From Candidatus Nanopelagicales bacterium (GTDB lineage: Bacteria; Actinomycetota; Actinomycetes; S36-B12; CAIYMF01), in contig JALOLH010000019.1 of NCBI GenBank assembly GCA_025456065.1, forward strand, positions 1 through 52,010: a stretch of DNA of 52,010 nt, read 5' to 3'. Positions 30,801-37,394 of the stretch are shown piece after piece. A program made the translations under genes and the position numbers. The notes under the pieces are model-generated. The model did no database searches. It was not told the DNA's origin and saw only the letters and a program-made list of their open reading frames with translations. Every line of letters begins with the position of its first letter. Position 1 is the first letter of the stretch.

Positions 30801-33800
30801 CCGACCTCCCCCCGATCGACGTCCACGCGACCCCGCTTCGGCAGCGCGAGGACCACGAGGGCGGCCATGACGAGCAGCTGGGCGCCGGCGAGGAGCGGCC
30901 AGGTGCTGCCGTGGCGCACGGTGAGCCGGCCGGTGCCGGTGATGCCGGCGGTGAGCATGCCGCGCGCGTCGCCCACCAGCGCGAGGGGCTGGTCGGCCAG
31001 GGTCCCCCGCCAGCCCGGGTCCGCCGACTCGGCCAGGAGCAGCGTGCGCGGCAGGCGGGTCTGCGGGTGCAGCACCACGTCGACCGAGGTCGGGGTGGTG
31101 CGCACCGGCACCACGACGTCGACCTCCTGGGGCTGGCCGGCCAGCTCGGCGCGCACCGGCTGACCGGCGACCAGCCACAGGGACTGCTCGGGGCCGGTGG
31201 CCAGGCGGCGCAGGCCGATGGCGGCGTCGAGCTCGGCGACCAACGGGTCGTCCTGGGCTCCGTCGAAGACGACGTAGCGGATGCCGCGGCCGCCGAGGTC
31301 CGCCTCGAGGTCGCCGGCGGCCCCGGAGACCAGGTCGGCCACGACGTCGGCGAAGCCGGGGTCGAGGTGCGGGGCGGCCAGGGCGTCGGCATCGCCGAGG
31401 CGCGGCTGCGGGGCGGTGGCCACGGCGTAGCGCACGGGCCCGGCGTCACGGACGAGCACGAGGGCGCGAGGGCGCTCCTCGGAGTCCTGGGCCAGGGACA
31501 CGACGGCGGGCACGGGGCTCTGCGACCCGACGAGGGCGACGGTCGGGGCGGCCCACCAGCCGGCGAGCAGCACGGCCACGCTGCCCCACCATCCCCAGCG
31601 CAGGACCCGCACCGCGGCACCCGGGGGGGCCGCCCCCAGGGCGCTGTCCGGACGGTCGCGGGTGGTCGCGGCCACGAGCCCGAGGAGCAGCCCGCCGGCC
31701 ACGAGCAGCAGCTGGCCGGGCCAGAGCCCCAGGGTCGGCGCATCGGGCCAGAGCCGCTCGGCCAGCGGGCGCAGCCACGCGGCCAGCACGAGCAGGACGA
31801 GCGCGAGCGCCAGCACCAGCAGCCGGCCGCGGGTGGGTCGGACCAGGACCGCGACGAGGGCGACGAGCAGCAGCGGCAGGCCCGCCCAGGCCACGACGGA
31901 GGGCCCACCCGGCGAGAGCCCGGGCACCCACGCCGCGGGCTCGGCGAGCGCCGGGTCGGTCCGGCCGAGGTCGGAGGTGAGCCGCCACGGGGCCTGCGCC
32001 ACCCGTGGCAGCCACAGCAGCACGAAGGCCGTCGAGCTGCCCAGCACGACCAGCCCGGGGCCGATGGCCCAGCGCGGCCGCCGACCGGCGATCCAGGCCA
32101 TCGGCGCGACCAGCGCCACGAGGACCCAGGTGCCCGGCGCGAACGCCGCCACCAGCCCGAGCAGCAGGCCGGCAGCGATGCTGCGGCGCAGGGCCGGACG
32201 CCCGGCGCGGGCCTCGACCAGCGCCAGGTGCGCGGCGCGCGCGACCCACGGCCCGAGCAGCAGCACCGCCAGGGTCGAGATCCGTCCGCCCCCCATCGCC
32301 GCCACGCCGGCCGGCAGCACCGCCCAGGCCAGGGCCAGGGTGATCCGGCGCCGGCCGGTGAGCCAGGTGCCGGCGCACGTCCAGGCGCTGAGGAACGCCA
32401 GGGGCACCGCCAGGCCGAACGCCAGGCGCAGCAGCAGGTCGACCGAGCCGAGCACCGGGAGGCTGGCCGCGGCCAGGATCGGCAGGTAGGCCGGCTGTCC
32501 GGTCGGCACCCCGAAGCGCACGTCCTGCCAACTGGTCAGGTAGGCGTCGAGGAGCTCGAGCCCGCGGGGCGCCGGCAGCAGGCCGCCACCGCGCAACGTG
32601 CCGGCGCCCAGCAGCTGCCCCGGCTCGCGGACGAGGGCGGCGGCGCCGAGCGCCGCGGCGATCCCCAGCGACCACCAGAGGCGGCGCGGCAGCCACCCGC
32701 CCGACCCGCCGCGGAGCGGGCGTCGCGCGGCGTTCCAGGAGTCCAGGGCGTTGGCCAGCACCGTGCCCCGACTGGCACGCACCTGCGGGGGGCGCCTGAG
32801 GTCGTCGACCGGCGGGCGGCGCGCGGAGCGGCGGGCGCGGTGCAGCCGGCGCGGATGGGCCAGCGCGTCCCAACCGCCCCGGAGCGCCGCGATCGCCTCC
32901 TCGGGCTCCTGGGTGAGCAGCAGCAGCAGCGCCCGTACGGCCGTGGCCAGGGCCGCGCGGACCCAGCGCCAGGGCAGGGCCCAACCGGGCGCCTGGGTCA
33001 GCTCGAGCAGCAGCTGGCCGCGGCGGGCGGCCCGGCGGGGGCTGGGCCGGGCGGCGCCGACGCGCACGCCGTGGCGCCCGGCCTGCCGGTGCGCGACGAC
33101 CGCCTGCGGGATGAAGCGCACCTCCCCGCCGCTGCCCCAGGCCCGCCGGCAGAGGTCCGCCGCGCCAGCCCAGTCCCCGATCACCGGGTCGAGGCCGCCC
33201 AACGCCTCCCAGACGTCGGCACGCACGAGCATCCCGGCCGAGTCGCCCGCGTAGACCGCGCGCTCCACGTCGTACTGGCCCTGGTCGCGCTCGCCGGGTT
33301 CGAGGTGCTCGACGACGGGTGTGCCCGGGGCCCACCGGTTGCCGATGCCGACCAGCCTGCTCCCGTCGGACCAGGCGACGGTCTTGGGCACCAGGATCGT
33401 CGCAGCCGGGCTGCGGTCGGCGCCGAGCAGCAGCTGCTCGAGGCAGTCGGGCGCGGGGGCGCCGTCGTCGTGGAGCAGCCAGTACCAGCCCACGAGCTCG
33501 CCCTCGCCGGGTGGTGCACCCGCTGCGCCCGCCAGCGCGGCCACCCCGGCGGCGGCCGCGGTGGCCAGTCCGCGCGCCGGGGCCTCGACCACCTCCGGCA
33601 GGGCCGCGCGCAGCAGCGCCTCGGTGTCGTCGCCCGAGGCGACGGCCACGCCCACCACGGCATCGGGGGCCCGGGACTGGGCGGCCAGGCCGGCCAGCGT
33701 CCGCGGCAGCCACGGCCCGCCCTCGTGCGCCAGGACCAGGGCCTGGACCCGGTGGCGGCGGACGACCGCCGCCTCGTCGCTGCGCAGGAAGCGGTCGAGG

Positions 33801-33892
33801 GCGTCGTCAGCCCGGGCCTGGGGATCCACGCCCGCGAGCTCGGCCAGGTCGGCCTCGGTGGGCGCCTCGCCCGGCCGGTCACCCCCTCCCAC
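30797..33892 (-). CDS. Large membrane-bound family 2 glycosyltransferase
   Basis: The 1031-residue protein has a cytoplasmic GT2 domain in about residues 45-300 (VQALVLAHEGGPWLPRTL; WYWLLHDDGAPAP carries the DD motif that binds metal and nucleotide sugar; AGDSAGMLVRADVWEALGG), then 10-14 membrane helices, and a C-terminal exported region of about 250 residues. Donor and acceptor are unknown; neighbours making GDP-mannose suggest envelope glycans. GTG 33892 has no Shine-Dalgarno sequence but TAGCGT ends 8 nt before it. It lies 60 nt after whiB and overlaps DUF5719. Confidence 0.9.
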   Translation of the reverse strand: MGGGDRPGEAPTEADLAELAGVDPQARADDALDRFLRSDEAAVVRRHRVQALVLAHEGGPWLPRTLAGLAAQSRAPDAVVGVAVASGDDTEALLRAALPEVVEAPARGLATAAAAGVAALAGAAGAPPGEGELVGWYWLLHDDGAPAPDCLEQLLLGADRSPAATILVPKTVAWSDGSRLVGIGNRWAPGTPVVEHLEPGERDQGQYDVERAVYAGDSAGMLVRADVWEALGGLDPVIGDWAGAADLCRRAWGSGGEVRFIPQAVVAHRQAGRHGVRVGAARPSPRRAARRGQLLLELTQAPGWALPWRWVRAALATAVRALLLLLTQEPEEAIAALRGGWDALAHPRRLHRARRSARRPPVDDLRRPPQVRASRGTVLANALDSWNAARRPLRGGSGGWLPRRLWWSLGIAAALGAAALVREPGQLLGAGTLRGGGLLPAPRGLELLDAYLTSWQDVRFGVPTGQPAYLPILAAASLPVLGSVDLLLRLAFGLAVPLAFLSAWTCAGTWLTGRRRITLALAWAVLPAGVAAMGGGRISTLAVLLLGPWVARAAHLALVEARAGRPALRRSIAAGLLLGLVAAFAPGTWVLVALVAPMAWIAGRRPRWAIGPGLVVLGSSTAFVLLWLPRVAQAPWRLTSDLGRTDPALAEPAAWVPGLSPGGPSVVAWAGLPLLLVALVAVLVRPTRGRLLVLALALVLLVLAAWLRPLAERLWPDAPTLGLWPGQLLLVAGGLLLGLVAATTRDRPDSALGAAPPGAAVRVLRWGWWGSVAVLLAGWWAAPTVALVGSQSPVPAVVSLAQDSEERPRALVLVRDAGPVRYAVATAPQPRLGDADALAAPHLDPGFADVVADLVSGAAGDLEADLGGRGIRYVVFDGAQDDPLVAELDAAIGLRRLATGPEQSLWLVAGQPVRAELAGQPQEVDVVVPVRTTPTSVDVVLHPQTRLPRTLLLAESADPGWRGTLADQPLALVGDARGMLTAGITGTGRLTVRHGSTWPLLAGAQLLVMAALVVLALPKRGRVDVDRGEVG

Positions 33893-33900
33893 GGGGGTTC

Positions 33901-33906
33901 ACGCTA
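33901..33906 (-). promoter_or_regulatory. -10 box of the large GT gene (leaderless)
   Basis: TAGCGT on the minus strand is followed by 8 nt and then GTG 33892. Confidence 0.5.
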
Positions 33907-33952
33907 GCGTGCGCGGGCCGGCACCCCGGCAGCGTCGCCGGAATCGCGGGCG

Positions 33953-34210
33953 TCAGACGGCCAGCTTCTTCAGGCGGCGGCGCTCCCGCTCCGACAGCCC
34001 ACCCCAGATGCCGAACCGCTCGTCGTTGGCCAGGGCGTACTCGAGGCACTCGACGCGCACCTCGCAGGAGGCGCAGACCTTCTTGGCCTCCCGGGTGCTG
34101 CCGCCCTTCTCGGGGAAGAACGCCTCCGGGTCGGTCTGGGCGCACAGCGCCCGCTCCTGCCACGAGGTCTCCTCGATCTCCAGCAGGCTGATGACCTCGG
34201 CTTCGAACAT
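33953..34210 (-). CDS. whiB: WhiB-family iron-sulfur regulator (WhiB2/WhmD type)
   Basis: This 85-residue Wbl protein has the four cluster ligands C23, C46, C49 and C55 (CxxCxxxxxC spacing in CASCEVRVEC), the turn FGIWGG and a basic C-terminal tail (RERRRLKK). Wbl proteins bind a 4Fe-4S cluster and the primary sigma factor to steer transcription. The genomic position and short length point to WhiB2/WhmD, which is needed for septation in mycobacteria and Streptomyces. The ATG has a strong GAGGAGG 5 nt upstream. In contrast to its neighbours it has a leader and a near-consensus promoter. Confidence 0.96.
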   Translation of the reverse strand: MFEAEVISLLEIEETSWQERALCAQTDPEAFFPEKGGSTREAKKVCASCEVRVECLEYALANDERFGIWGGLSERERRRLKKLAV

Positions 34211-34289
34211 CGTTCCTCCTCGACCCGATGCGATTCCAGTTCGACCCCGGGAGCCCGACCGCTCCGCCGGCGGGAATCACAACGGTGAA

Positions 34290-34318
34290 ATTACAGGCAT
34301 GGCACCCCGGCGCGTCAA
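34290..34318 (-). promoter_or_regulatory. whiB promoter
   Basis: On the minus strand TTGACG (34313-34318), a 17-nt spacer and TGTAAT (34290-34295) form a near-consensus primary-sigma promoter. Initiation near 34283 gives a leader of about 73 nt. This is the best -35/-10 pair in the window and lies in its most AT-rich patch (about 34275-34350). Confidence 0.7.
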
Positions 34319-34452
34319 GCCGAACAGCAGCCGAATTCTGATATGCGTCCACTTGGGTGAACCAGTGCCCGACGTGTCCGCTTTTCGCGACCGGCCGGGG
34401 CCGGAACTGGGCTCGTCGGGCGGCCCGCGTGGCGCGGCGGTGCGAGGATGCC

Positions 34453-35382
34453 GTGGTGCGCGGGGCGCTCGAGCGGCGGTGGCGGCCGGACTGGCCCGCC
34501 GACCTGGCCCGGACGCTCGGTCCACTGTGCCGTGGCGCCGGTGACCCGACCATGGAGGTCGGTCCCGACGGGGTCTGGCGGGCGACGCGCACCCCGGACG
34601 GCCCGGCGACCGTCCACTACGCCAGGCAGGGCCCGGACGTGGTGATCCGGGCGTGGGGGCCGGGCGCAGCCCGCGAGCTCGACGAGGCGCCGACGGTGCT
34701 CGGCGTCGACGACGACCCCAGCGGCTTCGCCGCCGACGCCCACCCGGTCATGCGCGACGCCCACCGGCGGTTCGGCGCGGGCTGGCGGGTGCCCCGCACC
34801 GGGCGGGTCCTCGAGGCGCTGGTACCGGCGGTCCTCGAGCAGCGGGTGACCGGGCTGGAGGCGCGACGGTCCTGGCGGGCCCTGGTCCTGGCCGCCGGGG
34901 AGCCCGCCCCGGGCGGACCGCAGCGCGGCGGCCCGCCGCTGCACCTGCCGCCCACCCCGGCGGCCTGGGCGGGGATCCCGAGCTGGGAGTGGCACGCGGC
35001 GGGGGTCGATCCGGGCCGGGCTGCGACGGCCGTGCGCGTGGCGCGGCGCGCCGAGGCGATCGAACGGCTCAGCCGGCGGCCTGCCGACGAGGCCGCCGCC
35101 GCGCTGACCGCGATCCCGGGGGTGGGGGCGTGGACCGCCGCCGAAGTGGCGGTCCGCGCCTGGGGCGACCGGGACGCCGTGTCCTTCGGCGACTATCACC
35201 TGGCGCGCAACCTCGTGCACGCCCTCACCGGACGCCGCGACGGCACCGACGACGACCTCGCCGCGCTGCTCGCCCCGTGGGCCGGCCAGCGGGCCCGGGC
35301 GGTGCGGATGCTCGAGCTGCACTGCGGCCCGATGCCGCGGCGCGGCCCGCGTGCGGCGATCACCGACCACCGCGCGTGGTGA
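34453..35382 (+). CDS. HhH-GPD DNA glycosylase (AlkA/3-methyladenine type)
   Basis: This 309-residue protein resembles AlkA-family base-excision enzymes that release alkylated purines. An N-terminal beta-rich domain precedes the helical domain. VPAVLEQRVTGLEARRSW is the conserved GQQ-like helix, and the helix-hairpin-helix LTAIPGVGAWTAAEVAVRAW is followed by the catalytic Asp region SFGDYHLARN. The start is one of two adjacent GTGs (34453 or 34456) after GAGG; the frame is open upstream to 34357. It stands alone and convergent with manC. The gap from the whiB start (34211-34452) holds the whiB promoter; I see no clear promoter for this gene. Confidence 0.9.
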   Translation: MVRGALERRWRPDWPADLARTLGPLCRGAGDPTMEVGPDGVWRATRTPDGPATVHYARQGPDVVIRAWGPGAARELDEAPTVLGVDDDPSGFAADAHPVMRDAHRRFGAGWRVPRTGRVLEALVPAVLEQRVTGLEARRSWRALVLAAGEPAPGGPQRGGPPLHLPPTPAAWAGIPSWEWHAAGVDPGRAATAVRVARRAEAIERLSRRPADEAAAALTAIPGVGAWTAAEVAVRAWGDRDAVSFGDYHLARNLVHALTGRRDGTDDDLAALLAPWAGQRARAVRMLELHCGPMPRRGPRAAITDHRAW

Positions 35383-35387
35383 GGCAC

Positions 35388-35414
35388 GCGGCACTGCCCT
35401 CGCCCGTGCGCCGC
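35388..35414. terminator. Imperfect hairpin between glycosylase and manC stops
   Basis: GCGGCAC (35388-35394) can pair with GTGCGCCGC (35406-35414) with one bulged base, in the 31-nt gap between convergent stop codons. Confidence 0.3.
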
Positions 35415-36493
35415 TAGCGGTCCGACGAGAAGCGCACGGCCGTCTCGCCGAGCGCCACGCCGGGCCAGACCCGCGCGCCCGGCACGAGCTCGTTGCCCGG
35501 CCCGATCACCGCGCGATCGCCCACGACGACGCCGTCGAGGCTGGCGCCGGCCCCGATGATGGCCCCGGCGCCGACCGCACTGCCGCGGACCACGGCACCC
35601 GCCGCGACGACCGCCCCGTCGAACAGCACCGAGGCATGGACCTCGGCACCGGCGCCGACCGTGGCCCCCGAGCCGACCACGGTCCCGCCGGACAGGACCG
35701 CCTCGCTGGACACCTCCGCTCCGGGCAGCACGAGGAACTCCCCGGTGGGACCGGGCACCGCCGGGGAGGGGGCGCGGCCGAGCACGAGGTCCGCCGACCC
35801 CTGGACGAAGGCCAGCGGCGTGCCCAGGTCCAGCCAGTAGCCCTCGTCCACCACCCCCTGCAACCGGGCGCCGGCGGCGAGCAGCCGGGGGAAGGTCTCG
35901 CGCTCGACCGAGACCGGCCGGCTGGCCGGGATGGTGTCGATCACCGAGCGGCGGAAGACGTAGCAGCCGGCGTTGACCTGGTCGGTGACGATCTGCTCGG
36001 GGCTGCTCGGCTTCTCCAGGAACGCGGTCACCCGTCCCTCGTCGTCGGTCGGCACCAGGCCGAACGCGCGTGGGTCCTCGACGCGGGTCAGGTGGAGCGT
36101 GACAGCGGCGCTGGTCTCGGCGTGCACGGCCAGCAGGTGGCGCAGGTCCACGCCCGAGAGCACGTCGCCGTTGAAGACCAGCACCGGTGCGTCCGGGCCG
36201 GAGACGAGGTGGTCGGTGACGTGCCGAATGGCGCCCCCCGTGCCCATCGGGTGGTCCTCCACCGCGTAGACCAGCTCGACGCCGAGCCCCGCGCCGTCGC
36301 CGAAGTACGCCCGGAACACCTCCGCCCGGTAGGAGGTGCCCAGGATGATGCGGGTCACCCCGGCTTCACGTGCGCGGGCGATCTGGTGCTCCGTGCAGGG
36401 GACCCCGGCGACCGGCAGCATCGGCTTGGGGGTGTTGATCGTGAGGGGCCGCAGTCGGGTCCCCTGACCCCCGACGAGCAGGATCGCTTCCAT
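35414..36493 (-). CDS. manC: Mannose-1-phosphate guanylyltransferase / NDP-sugar pyrophosphorylase
   Basis: The 359-residue protein has an N-terminal nucleotidyltransferase domain (AILLVGGQGTRLRPLT signature; KPMLPVAG; FNGDVLSGVD metal site; FLEKP; NAGCYVF) and a C-terminal left-handed beta-helix of hexapeptide repeats (GSGATVGAGAEVHASV and following). It makes an NDP-sugar, most likely GDP-mannose, from the product of ManB; the orthologue in the M. tuberculosis block (Rv3264c) has that role. ATG 36493 begins the conserved start EAILLVGG; ATG 36502 is possible. An inverted repeat lies 11 nt upstream. Confidence 0.92.
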   Translation of the reverse strand: MEAILLVGGQGTRLRPLTINTPKPMLPVAGVPCTEHQIARAREAGVTRIILGTSYRAEVFRAYFGDGAGLGVELVYAVEDHPMGTGGAIRHVTDHLVSGPDAPVLVFNGDVLSGVDLRHLLAVHAETSAAVTLHLTRVEDPRAFGLVPTDDEGRVTAFLEKPSSPEQIVTDQVNAGCYVFRRSVIDTIPASRPVSVERETFPRLLAAGARLQGVVDEGYWLDLGTPLAFVQGSADLVLGRAPSPAVPGPTGEFLVLPGAEVSSEAVLSGGTVVGSGATVGAGAEVHASVLFDGAVVAAGAVVRGSAVGAGAIIGAGASLDGVVVGDRAVIGPGNELVPGARVWPGVALGETAVRFSSDR

Positions 36494-36503
36494 GCCCTGC
36501 ATC

Positions 36504-36532
36504 GTGCTGCATGGGCCGGGCTCATGCAGCAC
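36504..36532 (-). promoter_or_regulatory. Perfect 10-bp inverted repeat upstream of manC
   Basis: Arms GTGCTGCATG (36504-36513) and CATGCAGCAC (36523-36532) enclose 9 nt, between the TIGR03089 stop and the manC start. It could be an operator, a terminator for TIGR03089, or a leader hairpin; it ends 10 nt before the manC ATG. Confidence 0.5.
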
Positions 36533-36571
36533 CCGAGCGGGTGACCGCAGGCGGGGGCGGCTGCGGTCGGG

Positions 36572-37363
36572 TCAGCCGAGCAGCTCCACCGCCGCCGCGG
36601 TGACCCCCTCGACGGCGCGGGTCGCGCCCACGCGATCGGGCGGCAGGCCGCCGTCGAGCACGACCGAGCCGGCGAGCAGCACCGGTAGGACGGCGCCGGC
36701 GAGCAGCAGCTGCGGGTCGGGGACGGCCGCATCCACCCAGATCCGTGGCCCCGCACCGGCTCCCGGCGGGGCGTGGGCGGCGAGGAGGACCGGCCAGGGT
36801 CGGGCGCGCCCGCCGACCTCGAGCGCCGCGGCGGACGCGGCACCGGGTTCCACGCTCAGAATGTCGGGGTGGGCGCGCACCTCCACGCCGACGTCGAGGA
36901 TCCCCGGCGGCACGCCGCCCGGGACCGGCATCCCGAACGCGTCGCAGGCCGCGACCAGCACCTCGTCCGCGGCCGGGTCGCCACCCGCGGCGAGCCCGGC
37001 CAGCGCGTCCGGGCCGACCAGGCGGACGTCCACGACCTCCGGCCGGCGTCGGCCCACCCGCGCACCGACGCTCAGCGCGGCCAGCGCCCAGACCGGCAGC
37101 TGCCAGTGCCGCGGCAGGTCCAGGGACACGACCGCACCGTGGGAGGCACCGAGGCCGTCGCGCAGCAGCCCGGCAGCCTTGGCCACCGCGTTCGCGGCGG
37201 TCGCCACCGAGAGCTCGGTGCGCCCACCCTGCGCGTCGTAGTGCGTCACGAAGGGCCGGGTGCGGTCGGCTCGGCCCAGGAGGAGCTCGTACGGCGTGGG
37301 CACCCGATCCGCAGCATCCTCCCCAGGCACGATCCCGGCCCCGTCCGGGCGCCGATCGTTCAC
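36572..37363 (-). CDS. TIGR03089 family protein (truncated AMP-binding fold)
   Basis: The 263-residue cytoplasmic protein resembles only the N-terminal part of acyl-CoA synthetase/AMP-binding enzymes (TPYELLLGRADRTRPFVTHYD; ELSVATAANAVAKAAGLLRDGLG). It lacks the ATP-grasping motifs and C-terminal lid, as all TIGR03089 members do. The family is actinobacterial and usually lies next to the LCP gene and the NDP-sugar pyrophosphorylase gene, as here. Function is unknown. Start GTG 37363; its stop is 78 nt before manC, and the amidase stop is 31 nt upstream. Confidence 0.88.
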   Translation of the reverse strand: MNDRRPDGAGIVPGEDAADRVPTPYELLLGRADRTRPFVTHYDAQGGRTELSVATAANAVAKAAGLLRDGLGASHGAVVSLDLPRHWQLPVWALAALSVGARVGRRRPEVVDVRLVGPDALAGLAAGGDPAADEVLVAACDAFGMPVPGGVPPGILDVGVEVRAHPDILSVEPGAASAAALEVGGRARPWPVLLAAHAPPGAGAGPRIWVDAAVPDPQLLLAGAVLPVLLAGSVVLDGGLPPDRVGATRAVEGVTAAAVELLG

Positions 37364-37394
37364 CTGGCCGAGGGGTGGTGCCGGCGACGGCTCC

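Noticed and set aside
34211-34270. tRNA-like TTCGA segment upstream of whiB
   Set aside because: No acceptor or anticodon stem can be folded around it.
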